Notes under the pieces: generated by a model
What the model was told of the DNA's origin: nothing
Seen by the model: the letters and a program-made list of their open reading frames with translations, nothing else
The model's database searches: none
Translations under genes and position numbers: made by a program
Source of the DNA: Cytobacillus eiseniae
GTDB taxonomy: Bacteria; Bacillota; Bacilli; Bacillales; Cytobacillaceae
DNA: 49,015 bases
Reading direction: 5' to 3'
NCBI RefSeq assembly: GCF_017874625.1
Contig: NZ_JAGIKZ010000028.1
Coordinates: forward strand, 1-49,015
In this document: in pieces, positions 10,459-18,640 of the stretch
How the letters are laid out: every line of letters starts with the position of its first letter
Position numbering within the stretch: position 1 is the first letter of the stretch

Positions 10459-11916
10459 ATGACAAAGGATATTCGCGTACGTTATGCCCCAAGTCCAACT
10501 GGACATTTACATATCGGTAATGCTCGTACAGCATTATTTAATTATTTATATGCTCGTAATAAAGGTGGAAAGTTCATTATCCGCATTGAGGATACGGACA
10601 AGAAGCGGAATATTGAAGGCGGCGAGGAAAGTCAGCTTAAGTACCTTAAATGGCTTGGAATGGATTGGGATGAAAGTGTTGATAAAGAAGGAGCACTTGG
10701 CCCATATCGCCAATCTGAACGGAATGAGATTTATGAGCAATACTACAATGAACTTCTAGAAAAAGGCCATGCCTATAAATGCTACTGTACAGAAGAGGAA
10801 ATTGAAGCAGAGCGTGAAGTGCAAGTTGAAAAAGGAGAAACACCTGCTTATTCCGGGAAATGTCGCCATTTAACGAAAGAAGAACAGTTAAAATTAGAAG
10901 CGGAAGGCAGACAACCAAGCATTCGCTTTTTAGTTCCGAAAGGGAAGGTCTTTTCTTTCACAGATATGGTGAAAGGGGAAGTGGCTTTTGAAGCAGATGG
11001 GATTGGAGATCACGTCATTGTGAAAAAGGACGGGACACCAACCTATAATTTTGCTGTCACTGTTGATGATCATCTCATGGAGATTTCCCATGTATTAAGG
11101 GGAGATGACCATATTTCAAATACACCGAAGCAGTTAATGATTTATGAAGCATTGGGCTGGGAAGCACCAATTTTTGGACATATGACATTGATTGTGAACG
11201 AAAGCCGTAAGAAATTAAGTAAGCGTGACGAGTCAATCATCCAATTTATTGAGCAATACGAAGAGCTTGGTTATTTGCCAGAGGCATTATTTAACTTTAT
11301 TGCTTTACTTGGTTGGTCCCCATCAGGAGAAGAGGAAATATTCTCTAAGGATGAATTTATTCAGCTCTTCGATGCGAATCGATTATCGAAATCACCAGCG
11401 CTTTTTGATAAACAAAAGCTTACTTGGATGAACAATCAGTATGTGAAGAAACTAGATATTGATCGTCTAGTTTCCATCTCCTTGCCACATCTTGTAAAGG
11501 CTGGTCGGGTCAATGAGCAAAGATCAGAAACAGAAGATCTTTGGGTTCGAAATTTAATTGCACTTTATCAAGAAAAAATGAGTTTTGGTGCTGAAATCGT
11601 AGAGCTAACAGAGATATTCTTTACAGAGGAAAATAATATGGATGAAGAAGCGAAGGCTGTCATTCAAGAAGAACAAGTGCCTGAAGTTCTTAATTCCTTT
11701 TTAAATGAAATCGACGAGTTAAGTGAATTCAAAGCTGAGGAAATTAAAGCAGCGATGAAGGCCGTACAAAAAGCAACAGGTCATAAAGGGAAGAAACTTT
11801 TTATGCCGATAAGAGTGGCAATTACTGGTCAAACGCATGGGCCAGATCTGCCGCAAGCCATTGCTTTGTTTGGCAAAGAAAAAGTAAAATTGAGAATAAA
11901 GCATATTTTAGGTTAA
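10459..11916 (+). CDS. gltX: GltX, glutamyl-tRNA synthetase
   Basis: GltX is a class I synthetase that charges tRNA-Glu. In Bacillus it also mischarges tRNA-Gln, which GatCAB then amidates. The 485-residue protein has HIGN at residues 18-21 and KLSKR at 252-256 as the two ATP-binding signatures. A CYC-T-EEE zinc-like insert lies near 108-140 and an alpha-helical anticodon-binding domain is at the C-terminus. TTAGGGAGG lies upstream of the ATG. It is separated from cysE by the T-box leader, so cysE-cysS can be controlled independently. Confidence 0.98.
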   Translation: MTKDIRVRYAPSPTGHLHIGNARTALFNYLYARNKGGKFIIRIEDTDKKRNIEGGEESQLKYLKWLGMDWDESVDKEGALGPYRQSERNEIYEQYYNELLEKGHAYKCYCTEEEIEAEREVQVEKGETPAYSGKCRHLTKEEQLKLEAEGRQPSIRFLVPKGKVFSFTDMVKGEVAFEADGIGDHVIVKKDGTPTYNFAVTVDDHLMEISHVLRGDDHISNTPKQLMIYEALGWEAPIFGHMTLIVNESRKKLSKRDESIIQFIEQYEELGYLPEALFNFIALLGWSPSGEEEIFSKDEFIQLFDANRLSKSPALFDKQKLTWMNNQYVKKLDIDRLVSISLPHLVKAGRVNEQRSETEDLWVRNLIALYQEKMSFGAEIVELTEIFFTEENNMDEEAKAVIQEEQVPEVLNSFLNEIDELSEFKAEEIKAAMKAVQKATGHKGKKLFMPIRVAITGQTHGPDLPQAIALFGKEKVKLRIKHILG

Positions 11917-12085
11917 CAAATTATTTGAAATGTAATATAGTATAAAGTAAATCTATATATAAAGTGTAGACGAGGAAAAGTAGGAACATGATGCTTTTTA
12001 GAGAGAACCATCACCGGCTGAAAGTGGTTTAAGCCTCTCATCGTTTTGAAGTGCCCCTCTGAGTCTCATTTCGAACAATATTAGC

Positions 12086-12112
12086 GGTCTAGCTCCAGCG
12101 CTTGGGCTTTTC
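12086..12112 (+). repeat. Short copy of the dispersed repeat inside T-box Stem II
   Basis: The left end GTCTAGCTCCAGCGC is fused directly to the right end (GCGCTTGGGCTTTTC), sharing the central GCGC. It is what remains of the long repeat when the whole interior is deleted. It fills the terminal loop of Stem II of the Cys T-box, with the helix intact on both sides. Confidence 0.75.
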
Positions 12113-12203
12113 TAATAAGTAGAAATGAGCGGAACTTCTTCCGTTAACAGATTAAAGTTGAGGCTGAAATTAGTCTAAACAGAGTGGAACCGCGCGGATA
12201 AAA

Positions 12204-12238
12204 GCGTCTCTGTCTTCATTGACAGAGGCGTTTTTTTT
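12204..12238 (+). terminator. T-box-controlled intrinsic terminator before cysE
   Basis: GCGTCTCTGTC (12204-12214) pairs with GACAGAGGCGT (12221-12231) around TTCATT and is followed by a run of eight T. It is mutually exclusive with the antiterminator built from the T-box sequence just upstream. Confidence 0.92.
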
Positions 12239-12243
12239 ATTGT

Positions 12244-12423
12244 TAAGGAAATTATAAATTAAAATGTTGTGTATAACTTTGAGATATGTTCTGCGTCTAG
12301 CTCCAGCGCCTACCCCCTCGAGGTCACAAGCCAATCCTCCCAGAAAGGTAAAGGACACCTTTCCGTGAGGCTCGTCTTGTGCTTGTCGGGGGTGATCAAG
12401 GCGCCTGCGCATTTGTTCTTGTT
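12244..12423 (+). repeat. Dispersed intergenic repeat, copy B
   Basis: The A/T-rich left flank TAAGGAAATTATAAATT and TTGTGTATAACTTTG begin right after the terminator T-run. The folding core follows. GCGCC (12306-12310) pairs with GGCGC (12400-12404), CCCCC (12313-12317) with GGGGG (12388-12392), and CACAAG (12325-12330) with CTTGTG (12376-12381). The apical arm CCTCCCAGAAAGGT (12336-12349) pairs with 12357-12370 with two mismatches. The right end is TGCGCATTTGTTC. It lies in the cysE leader, in the sense orientation. Confidence 0.85.
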
Positions 12424-12640
12424 TGGGAAACAATCCATTCGCTTCTTGTATATTGTTTTGTCATTAAGTATGTTTTAGTTTCAGCTTTATAAGGAACATG
12501 ACAACCTTATACAAGGAGAAGTACGTAAAGAAAAATCTCCTCATGTTATTGATAGGAAATGAAAAAATTTCCCGGAAAATACTATTTAGAAAAAATGATT
12601 TAACAGGAAATGATGACGAATCTGAAGGAGGGAAGAAGAG
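12424..12640. other. Rest of the cysE leader
   Basis: About 217 nt between repeat copy B and cysE. I see no clear promoter or hairpin. A frame from about 12498 reads 58 codons into cysE, but its ribosome site (AAGGA two bases from the ATG) is badly spaced and the product resembles nothing I know. Transcription of cysE probably comes through the T-box terminator. Confidence 0.45.
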
Positions 12641-13300
12641 ATGTTTAAGAGGATCAAGGAAGATATTGAAGTAGTCTTTGAACAGGATCCCGCTGCAAGA
12701 AGCTATTTAGAAGTAATTTTAACCTATTCTGGCCTTCATGCAATTTGGGCACATCGAATCGCTCATGCTCTTTTCAAAAGGAAGTTCTTTTTCCTTGCCA
12801 GAGTCGTATCCCAAATTAGCCGCTTCTTCACAGGAATTGAAATACATCCTGGAGCAACAATTGGCCGACGCTTTTTTATCGACCATGGAATGGGAGTAGT
12901 AATAGGTGAAACATGTGAGATTGGGGATAATGTAACTGTTTTCCAGGGAGTTACATTAGGCGGAACAGGGAAGGAGAAGGGGAAGCGACATCCAACAATT
13001 AAAGACAATGCACTTATTGCGACAGGTGCAAAGGTTCTTGGCTCCATTACAATTGGAGAAAACTCCAAGGTAGGGGCAGGATCTGTTGTTCTCCATGAAG
13101 TACCGCCTAATTCAACAGTTGTAGGGATACCAGGTCGTGTAAAGATTCAAGATGGTGTGAAAATAAGGAAGGATTTAAATCATTCCGATCTTCCAGATCC
13201 AGTTGCCGACCGATTGAAAGAATTAGAAAGTGAAATGGCAAAATTAAATAAAGAGCTTGAGAGTTTGAAGAAAGAAAGGAGCCAAGTACATGGCCATTAA
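12641..13300 (+). CDS. cysE: CysE, serine O-acetyltransferase
   Basis: CysE makes O-acetylserine from serine and acetyl-CoA, the committed step of cysteine synthesis. The 219-residue protein has an N-terminal helical domain (residues 1-60) and a left-handed beta-helix of hexapeptide repeats (about 65-165). The catalytic D81-H82 pair lies in [13 protein letters not shown], followed by [16 protein letters not shown] charged, probably coiled-coil tail ([20 protein letters not shown]) ends it. AAGGAGGG precedes the ATG. Its last 11 nt overlap cysS, coupling the supply of cysteine precursor to cysteinyl-tRNA synthesis, both under the Cys T-box. Confidence 0.97.
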   Translation: MFKRIKEDIEVVFEQDPAARSYLEVILTYSGLHAIWAHRIAHALFKRKFFFLARVVSQISRFFTGIEIHPGATIGRRFFIDHGMGVVIGETCEIGDNVTVFQGVTLGGTGKEKGKRHPTIKDNALIATGAKVLGSITIGENSKVGAGSVVLHEVPPNSTVVGIPGRVKIQDGVKIRKDLNHSDLPDPVADRLKELESEMAKLNKELESLKKERSQVHGH

Positions 13301-14693
13301 AATTTATAATACATTAACAAGAAAGAAAGAACCCTTTATTCCTTTAGAAGAAGGGAAAGTGAAAATGTATGTGTGCGGACCGACCGTTTATAACTATATT
13401 CATATCGGAAATGCACGTCCGCCAATTGTCTTTGATACAGTGAGAAGGTATTTTGAATATAGAGGTTATGATATGACCTATATTTCTAATTTCACAGATG
13501 TTGATGATAAATTAATCCGTGCTGCCAAGGAGCTTGGAGAGGATGTACCAACAATTGCCGACCGATTTATTGATGCGTACTTTGAGGACGTATCTGCACT
13601 TGGCTGCAAACGAGCAGATTCACATCCTCGAGTAACAGAGAGCATGGATCTTATTATCGAATTTATTGAAGTGTTAATAGAAAAAGGGTATGCCTATGAG
13701 TCTGAAGGGGATGTTTATTTCCATACACGCAAATTTGATGGGTATGGGAAGTTGTCACATCAATCGATTGATGAGCTGCGCTCGGGTGCCCGGATTGCAG
13801 TCGGGGAGAAAAAGAGTGATGCGCTTGATTTTGCTCTTTGGAAAGCTGCTAAAGATGGTGAAATATACTGGGAAAGTCCTTGGGGCAAAGGGCGGCCGGG
13901 TTGGCATATTGAATGCTCGGCCATGGCAAAGAAATACTTAGGTGAGACGATCGATATTCATGCGGGAGGACAGGATTTGGCTTTTCCACATCATGAAAAT
14001 GAAATTGCCCAATCTGAAGCAGTGAATGGAAAAACATTTGCTAACTATTGGATGCATAATGGGTATATTAATATCGATAATGAGAAAATGTCAAAGTCTC
14101 TTGGGAACTTTGTACTTGTGCATGATATTATCAAAAATCACGATCCGCAAGTTCTACGATTCTTTATGCTTTCTGTTCATTATCGGAATCCAATTAATTA
14201 TACAGAAGAGCTATTGGAGAATACACGTGCTGGATTAGAGCGGATTAAGACTTCCTATGAAAACTTGAAGCATCGCCTAACAGCTAGTGCAAATTTAACC
14301 GAGCATAATGAGGAATGGATAGAGAAAATCACTGCATTACATGAAGAATTCATTAAAGAAATGGACGATGACTTTAATACCGCTAACGGTATTTCCGTGT
14401 TGTTCGAACTCTCTAAACTGGCTAATTACTACTTAATGGAGAAGAATACTTCGACTGAAGTCATTCATGCCTTTACAAAGGAATTCGAAGAGCTGTTTCA
14501 TGTGCTTGGACTAACTCTTGAAACGGTGAAGGAGAGCTTATTGGATGAAGATATTGATCGCTTGATTCAACAACGAGATCAGGCTAGGAAAGATCGAAAC
14601 TTCCAGCTTGCTGATGAGATTCGTGATCAACTGAAAGAGATGAATATTATTTTAGAAGATACACCACAAGGTATACGATGGAAAAGAGGCTAA
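13290..14693 (+). CDS. cysS: CysS, cysteinyl-tRNA synthetase
   Basis: CysS attaches cysteine to tRNA-Cys. The 467-residue class I enzyme has Cys29 in MYVCGPTVY and HIGN at 38-41. The zinc-site block [13 protein letters not shown] and [20 protein letters not shown] follow, then KMSKS at 266-270, a DALR-type helical domain and a C-terminal anticodon-binding tail. AAAGGAG lies within the end of cysE and serves as the ribosome site. It starts inside cysE, so translation is probably coupled. The T-box upstream reads the charging level of the tRNA this enzyme serves. Confidence 0.98.
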   Translation: MAIKIYNTLTRKKEPFIPLEEGKVKMYVCGPTVYNYIHIGNARPPIVFDTVRRYFEYRGYDMTYISNFTDVDDKLIRAAKELGEDVPTIADRFIDAYFEDVSALGCKRADSHPRVTESMDLIIEFIEVLIEKGYAYESEGDVYFHTRKFDGYGKLSHQSIDELRSGARIAVGEKKSDALDFALWKAAKDGEIYWESPWGKGRPGWHIECSAMAKKYLGETIDIHAGGQDLAFPHHENEIAQSEAVNGKTFANYWMHNGYINIDNEKMSKSLGNFVLVHDIIKNHDPQVLRFFMLSVHYRNPINYTEELLENTRAGLERIKTSYENLKHRLTASANLTEHNEEWIEKITALHEEFIKEMDDDFNTANGISVLFELSKLANYYLMEKNTSTEVIHAFTKEFEELFHVLGLTLETVKESLLDEDIDRLIQQRDQARKDRNFQLADEIRDQLKEMNIILEDTPQGIRWKRG

Positions 14694-14696
14694 AAA

Positions 14697-15122
14697 ATGC
14701 TTCAATATGATAATAAAATTGATGAAAAACAGTTAAATAGCCTCGCCCTTGCTTATATGGGCGATGCTGTTTTTGAAATATATGTTCGCAAGCATCTCAT
14801 CCATAGTGGAAGGGTGAGACCTAATCAATTACATAGGGAAGCGACTCATTATGTTTCGGCAAAGGCGCAATCACAAATGGCTCATCAATTTCTTGATTCT
14901 AGCTTTTTAACCGATGAGGAAATCGCTGTTGTAAAAAGAGGTAGGAATGCCAAATCCGGCTCCACTCCGAAAAATACAGATGTACAGACGTATCGATATA
15001 GTACAGCATTTGAATCACTAGTAGGCTTTTTGTATTTGTCTGGACAAGAGGAACGGCTGGAGGAAATAATTGTAGCTGCATTTCAGATTGTTGAAGAAAA
15101 GAAAGGAGGAACAGTGAAATGA
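14697..15122 (+). CDS. mrnC: MrnC, Mini-ribonuclease III
   Basis: MrnC is a dimeric RNase III catalytic domain without a double-stranded-RNA-binding domain. In B. subtilis it trims both ends of 23S rRNA precursor, helped by L3. The 141-residue protein has [16 protein letters not shown] (residues about 16-31), the RNase III signature with its metal-binding Asp, and the second acidic motif in [14 protein letters not shown]. The ATG lies 4 nt after cysS. The end overlaps rlmB by 4 nt (ATGA). Both neighbours downstream act on rRNA or mRNA. Confidence 0.95.
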   Translation: MLQYDNKIDEKQLNSLALAYMGDAVFEIYVRKHLIHSGRVRPNQLHREATHYVSAKAQSQMAHQFLDSSFLTDEEIAVVKRGRNAKSGSTPKNTDVQTYRYSTAFESLVGFLYLSGQEERLEEIIVAAFQIVEEKKGGTVK

Positions 15123-15862
15123 ACGAAGATCTCATTATGGGGAAGAACCCTGTGATTGAAGCATTAAAGTCAGGAAGAGACATTAATAAGATTCTTATTG
15201 CAGAAAGTTCACAAAGTGGACAAATGCAGCAAGTGATTGGTTTAGCAAAAGCATCAAACGTGTTTGTTCAATTTGTTCCGAAGAAAAAGTTGGATCAAAT
15301 GGTAGAAGGGATTCATCAAGGGGTTATTGCTCAAGTGGCTGCTTATCAATATGCAGAGCTAGATGATTTATTTCATGTAGCTGAAAAGAGAAATGAAACC
15401 CCCTTCTTCTTATTATTAGATGAAATTGAGGATCCGCATAATTTAGGATCAATTATGAGAACGGCTGATGCAGTAGGGGCGCATGGAATCATTATTCCAA
15501 AAAGAAGAGCGGTAGGATTGACCGCAACAGTGGCGAAGGCATCAACAGGTGCCATTGAACATATTCCAGTCGTTCGTGTCACGAATATGGCAAGGACAAT
15601 GGATGAATTAAAGGAAAGAGGCATATGGATTGCAGGGACAGATGCAAAAGGAAGTGAAGATTATCGCCGATTCGATGGCACATTGCCATTAGGGTTAGTT
15701 ATTGGCAGTGAAGGCAAAGGAATGGGACGCTTGATTCGTGATAAGTGTGACTTTCTCATTCATTTACCAATGTCTGGTCACGTCACCTCATTAAATGCAT
15801 CAGTAGCTGCTGCACTTCTTATGTATGAGGTCCATCGGAAACGACATCCTCTCGAGAAATAA
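15119..15862 (+). CDS. rlmB: RlmB-type 23S rRNA 2'-O-methyltransferase (TrmH family)
   Basis: The enzyme transfers methyl from SAM to a ribose 2'-OH in 23S rRNA; by family the site is Gm2251 (E. coli numbering), which is inference here. The 247-residue protein has an N-terminal L30e-like substrate domain (residues about 5-75). The knotted SPOUT domain has the three signatures [31 protein letters not shown] and [17 protein letters not shown]. It overlaps mrnC by 4 nt and ends 2 nt before rae1, indicating one tight operon. Confidence 0.94.
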   Translation: MNEDLIMGKNPVIEALKSGRDINKILIAESSQSGQMQQVIGLAKASNVFVQFVPKKKLDQMVEGIHQGVIAQVAAYQYAELDDLFHVAEKRNETPFFLLLDEIEDPHNLGSIMRTADAVGAHGIIIPKRRAVGLTATVAKASTGAIEHIPVVRVTNMARTMDELKERGIWIAGTDAKGSEDYRRFDGTLPLGLVIGSEGKGMGRLIRDKCDFLIHLPMSGHVTSLNASVAAALLMYEVHRKRHPLEK

Positions 15863-15864
15863 AA

Positions 15865-16374
15865 ATGGACATCCTTATCGTTGATGGATATAACGTAATA
15901 GGTGCTTGGCCTGAGTTACGACAGCTTAAAAATAAAGACCTATCTGCAGCTAGAGATCGGCTAATAGAAAAAATGGCTGAATACCAAGCCTTCTCTGGAT
16001 ACCGGGTGATCGTTGTTTTTGATGCCCATTTTGTGAAAGGGACAGAAAAAAAATATAATGATTCCAAGGTTGAAGTTATTTTTACAAAATCAAATGAGAC
16101 GGCTGATGAGCGAATCGAAAAAATGGCGATCAGCCTAAATAATATTAAAACACAAATTCATGTGGCTACCTCCGATTATACGGAGCAATGGGCAATATTT
16201 GGACAAGGTGCGTTACGGAAATCTTCAAGAGAATTATTAAATGAGATGAGTAATATAGAGAATCGAATCGGTAAAAGAGTAAAGAAAATCCAAGAGAAAA
16301 GGCCTGTCTCCAAAATTCCACTTAGTGAAGAAGTAACAGAAATTTTTGAAAAATGGCGCAGAGGACAGCGATGA
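15865..16374 (+). CDS. rae1: Rae1 (YacP), ribosome-associated NYN-domain endoribonuclease
   Basis: In B. subtilis Rae1 enters the ribosomal A site and cleaves some mRNAs during translation. The 169-residue protein is a NYN/PIN-fold nuclease. The first acidic cluster is in ILIVDGYNVIGAW (D7), followed by VIVVFDAHFVKG, ADERIEKM and HVATSDYTEQWAIFGQGA. The basic tail KRVKKIQEKRP may bind RNA. The ATG lies just after the rlmB stop and uses CTCGAGAAA, a weak site, so coupling to rlmB is likely. It is the last gene before the sigH promoter. Confidence 0.93.
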   Translation: MDILIVDGYNVIGAWPELRQLKNKDLSAARDRLIEKMAEYQAFSGYRVIVVFDAHFVKGTEKKYNDSKVEVIFTKSNETADERIEKMAISLNNIKTQIHVATSDYTEQWAIFGQGALRKSSRELLNEMSNIENRIGKRVKKIQEKRPVSKIPLSEEVTEIFEKWRRGQR

Positions 16375-16378
16375 ATGG

Positions 16379-16408
16379 TTGACGCTGGAAAAAAACCTAC
16401 TGTATAAT
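16379..16408 (+). promoter_or_regulatory. SigA-type promoter of sigH
   Basis: TTGACG at 16379-16384 and a perfect TATAAT at 16403-16408 are spaced 18 nt apart. The start of transcription should be near 16415, giving a leader of about 30 nt. In B. subtilis the sigH promoter is SigA-dependent and repressed by AbrB; I cannot recognise an AbrB site by eye. Confidence 0.8.
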
Positions 16409-16444
16409 ACTTTTATCTATGTTTGTACGGTCGGGGGGATCTGA

Positions 16445-17101
16445 TTGGATACTAACTTAAAGTCAATTGATGAAAAGAATGCAGAGTATTTACAGCTTGA
16501 AGACGAAGAATTAGTTGATTTAGTCCATAAAGGCGAAAGCAAGGCATTGGATTACTTAATTCATAAGTATCGTAATTTCGTTCGTGCAAAAGCAAGATCC
16601 TATTTTTTGATTGGTGCAGATAAAGAAGATATTGTTCAAGAGGGCATGATCGGCTTGTATAAGGCGATTCGTGATTTCAAAGGGGACAAGCTCTCCTCTT
16701 TTAAAGCATTTGCGGAACTATGCATCACAAGACAAATTATTACGGCTATTAAAACAGCTACAAGGCAAAAGCATATTCCGTTAAATTCTTATGTGTCATT
16801 GGATAAACCGATTTATGATGAGGAATCAGACCGAACATTAATGGATGTGATCTCAGGAGCAAAGGTGATGGATCCTGAGGAGCTAATTATTAATCAGGAA
16901 GAGTTTGATCTTATCGAGGTTAAGATGGCTGAGCTTTTAAGTGATTTGGAAAGAAAAGTGCTTGCGTTGTATTTGGATGGACAGTCTTATCAAGAGATTT
17001 CTGAAGAATTGAATCGACATGTAAAGTCAATTGATAATGCCCTTCAAAGGGTCAAAAGAAAGCTTGAGAGATATTTAGAGGTTCGAGAAATTTCTTTATA
17101 A
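16445..17101 (+). CDS. sigH: SigH, RNA polymerase sigma-H factor
   Basis: SigH (Spo0H) directs transcription of early-sporulation, competence and post-exponential genes. Its presence suggests a spore former. The 218-residue sigma-70-family protein has region 2 (DYLIHKYRNFVRAKARSYFLIGADKEDIVQEGMIGLYKAIRDF), where the -10 element is read. A linker follows, then region 4 with the helix-turn-helix QSYQEISEELNRHVKSIDNALQRVKRKLE. The start is TTG, preceded by GGTCGGGGGGAT; that length equals the B. subtilis protein. It is translated from its own promoter, downstream of rae1. Confidence 0.96.
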   Translation: MDTNLKSIDEKNAEYLQLEDEELVDLVHKGESKALDYLIHKYRNFVRAKARSYFLIGADKEDIVQEGMIGLYKAIRDFKGDKLSSFKAFAELCITRQIITAIKTATRQKHIPLNSYVSLDKPIYDEESDRTLMDVISGAKVMDPEELIINQEEFDLIEVKMAELLSDLERKVLALYLDGQSYQEISEELNRHVKSIDNALQRVKRKLERYLEVREISL

Positions 17102-17217
17102 TTCCATCTTAGTTGCTCATTGTTTCTGCTCTTTTTTCCATATTTCACTGTTATTGACATCAATAATTGTCCATGGTAAAGTTTTAAGGACGTATAAGTA
17201 TTTAGTAGGTGGATAAG

Positions 17218-17361
17218 ATGAGAAAAAAAGTGGTACTAGCCTGTACCCATTGTAGTTCAAGAAATTATTCTACAATGAATAATAAAGAAACAGATCGACT
17301 AGAGCTTAAGAAATTTTGTCAAACATGCAATCTTCATACGATTCATCGTGAAACAAAGTAG
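17218..17361 (+). CDS. rpmGB: Ribosomal protein L33, zinc-binding type
   Basis: This is a 47-residue protein beginning [17 protein letters not shown]. Cysteines C9, C12, C34 and C37 form a zinc ribbon, so it is the metal-containing form; Bacillus often has other L33 copies elsewhere without cysteines. L33 sits near the E site of the 50S subunit. The ATG follows TAGTAGGTGGATAAG. The location between sigH and secE matches rpmGB of B. subtilis. Confidence 0.95.
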   Translation: MRKKVVLACTHCSSRNYSTMNNKETDRLELKKFCQTCNLHTIHRETK

Positions 17362-17419
17362 TGAATGATAAATAGATATAAAGATTTGGATATATCTCGT
17401 GGAAGTTGGGGGTTACGAT

Positions 17420-17602
17420 ATGCAACGCATCTTGAAATTTTTCCGTGATGTTGGCCGAGAAATGAGAAAGGTCAGCTGGCCAAAACGCAAAGAATTAACG
17501 AGCTATACTGTAACAGTTCTTGCAACTGTTGTGTTTTTCACCGTTTTCTTTGCAGTGATTGACCTAGGTATTTCTGAACTGATTCGTATTATTCTTGAAT
17601 AA
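17420..17602 (+). CDS. secE: SecE, protein translocase subunit
   Basis: SecE is the clamp subunit of the SecYEG membrane channel. The 60-residue protein is the short Gram-positive form. An amphipathic N-terminal helix (RILKFFRDVGREMRKVSWPKRKEL) is followed by one membrane segment (about residues 29-55). The start at 17420 is preferred to an in-frame GTG 21 nt upstream because MQRILKFFRDVG matches family length and GTTGGGGGTT lies at the right distance. Its partner SecY is encoded at 44042-45337. Confidence 0.95.
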   Translation: MQRILKFFRDVGREMRKVSWPKRKELTSYTVTVLATVVFFTVFFAVIDLGISELIRIILE

Positions 17603-17625
17603 CCCCTGTATATCCATGGTATAAT
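17595..17625 (+). promoter_or_regulatory. Weak candidate promoter before nusG
   Basis: TTGAAT (17595-17600) overlaps the end of secE, and a perfect TATAAT is at 17620-17625. The spacer is 19 nt, longer than ideal. If real, the terminator at 17651-17673 would lie only about 20 nt into the transcript. Confidence 0.35.
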
Positions 17626-17650
17626 GGAGAATAACAGAGGAAACATGTGT

Positions 17651-17673
17651 GAAGCCCGGAAACGGGTTTTTTC
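17651..17673 (+). terminator. Intrinsic terminator between secE and nusG
   Basis: CCCG-GAAA-CGGG, extended by G-T and A-T pairs to about 7 bp, is followed by TTTTTTC. It lies inside an operon that must be read into nusG, so it is more likely an attenuator or partial terminator than a full stop. Confidence 0.75.
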
Positions 17674-17677
17674 ATTT

Positions 17678-17858
17678 CTAAGGAAATTATAAATTCGCAT
17701 TTTGTGTATAACTTTGTGAATAAGTATGTTACCGTCCAGCTCCAACGCCTACCCCCTCGAGGTCACAAGTCAATCCTCCCAGAAAGGTAAAGAACAACCT
17801 TTCTGAGAGGCTCGTCTTGTGCTTGTCGGGGGTGATCAAGGCGTTTGCGCATTTTTAC
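17678..17858 (+). repeat. Dispersed intergenic repeat, copy C
   Basis: It has the same left flank as copy B (TAAGGAAATTATAAATT, then TTGTGTATAACTTTG) and again follows a terminator T-run. The core has ACGCC (17745-17749) pairing with GGCGT (17840-17844), CCCCC with GGGGG, CACAAG with CTTGTG, and an apical arm of about 14 bp. The first pair of the outer stem is A-T here and G-C in copies A and B, a compensating change. It forms most of the nusG leader. Confidence 0.87.
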
Positions 17859-17920
17859 TTTGGATAAAAAACTCTTAGTTCATTTGATAAATAAGGAGGG
17901 AAGGACAATAGTCCCCTTGA

Positions 17921-18454
17921 ATGGAAAAGAATTGGTATGTTGTTCATACGTACTCAGGATACGAAAATAAAGTTAAGGCAAACTTGGAGAAGCGTGTTGA
18001 ATCCATGGCGATGCAAGATAAAATTTTTCGTGTTGTAGTACCAGAAGAAGAAGAAACAGATTTCAAAAATGGCAAAAAGAAAGTAGTTAAGCGTAAAGTG
18101 TTCCCTGGCTACGTATTGGTAGAAATCGTAATGACAGACGATTCTTGGTATGTTGTTCGAAATACACCTGGAGTAACTGGATTTGTTGGTTCAGCTGGGT
18201 CAGGATCAAAACCTACACCATTATTGCCTGAAGAGGTAAATGTCATCTTGAAGCGGATGGGTGTAGAGGAAAAGCGTGTGGATATTAACTTTGAACTTGG
18301 TGAAACAGTTCAGGTGAAGGAAGGTCCATTCGCGAACTTTACTGGATCGATTGAAGATATTGATAAAGATAAAGCGAAGATTAAAGTACTAGTCAATATG
18401 TTCGGCAGAGATACACCGGTTGAATTAGATTTCACTCAAATTGAAAAATTATAA
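17921..18454 (+). CDS. nusG: NusG, transcription elongation and termination factor
   Basis: NusG binds RNA polymerase and, in Bacillus, stimulates sequence-specific pausing and intrinsic termination. The 177-residue protein has the NGN domain (residues 1-110: NWYVVHTYSGYE, FPGYVLVEI, VRNTPGVTGFVG) and a C-terminal KOW domain (about 125-175, ETVQVKEGPFANFTGSIEDID). The nearest strong ribosome site, AAGGAGGG, is 20 nt before the ATG. A small hairpin (GGAC-AATA-GTCC, 17903-17914) lies between them and could bring the two together. A terminator and a repeat copy precede the gene. Confidence 0.97.
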   Translation: MEKNWYVVHTYSGYENKVKANLEKRVESMAMQDKIFRVVVPEEEETDFKNGKKKVVKRKVFPGYVLVEIVMTDDSWYVVRNTPGVTGFVGSAGSGSKPTPLLPEEVNVILKRMGVEEKRVDINFELGETVQVKEGPFANFTGSIEDIDKDKAKIKVLVNMFGRDTPVELDFTQIEKL

Positions 18455-18534
18455 GAAATAACAAGAATATGTCTGGGTATTTCGCGGTACTTCGCTAATT
18501 ATAAAAAAGTTCCCCTACCTTATTTGAAAAAAAC

Positions 18535-18563
18535 TTGAAATCATCTTTAAAAAGTGGTAATAT
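18535..18563 (+). promoter_or_regulatory. SigA promoter of rplK
   Basis: TTGAAA (18535-18540) and TAATAT (18558-18563) are spaced 17 nt apart. A hairpin TGTCTC-GAAAA-GAGACA (18578-18594) would be near the 5' end of the transcript and could protect it. The leader is about 125 nt and contains the L1-type site. Confidence 0.8.
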
Positions 18564-18640
18564 TTCAAAGGTCAGTATGTCTCGAAAAGAGACAGACAAA
18601 TGCTAGGGTTCTTTATCTTAATATAAAGACTATAAGTTGA

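Larger units (their letters stand above)
11960..12240 (+). promoter_or_regulatory. T-box riboswitch, probably tRNA-Cys specific, controlling cysE-cysS
   Basis: The T-box sequence AGAGTGGAACCGCG is at 12181-12194, followed by an 11-bp terminator stem (12204-12230) and TTTTTTTT. Stem I begins near 11968 with GAAAAGTAGG. The probable specifier triplet is TGC (Cys) at 12052-12054, in GAAGTGCCCC. Stem II is formed by CTCATTTC (12065-12072) with GAAATGAG (12122-12129) and TATTAG (12079-12084) with CTAATA (12112-12117); the internal GAACAA and AGTA fit an S-turn. Stem III is CGGAA with TTCCG near 12131-12144. Uncharged tRNA-Cys should favour the antiterminator. The Cys specificity fits the downstream cysE and cysS. 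A copy of the dispersed repeat occupies the Stem II loop. Confidence 0.93.

Noticed and set aside
12170..12478. Open frames on both strands over the cysE leader
   Set aside because: They cover the T-box terminator and repeat B; the codons follow the repeat sequence and no ribosome site is present.
12498..12674. Small frame of about 58 codons running into cysE
   Set aside because: The AAGGA is only two bases from its ATG, the product is not recognisable, and it overlaps the well-supported cysE start.
18466..18500. GCGGTACTTCGC hairpin after nusG as a terminator
   Set aside because: The stem is short and no T-run follows. The rplK promoter comes soon after, but I cannot support termination here.
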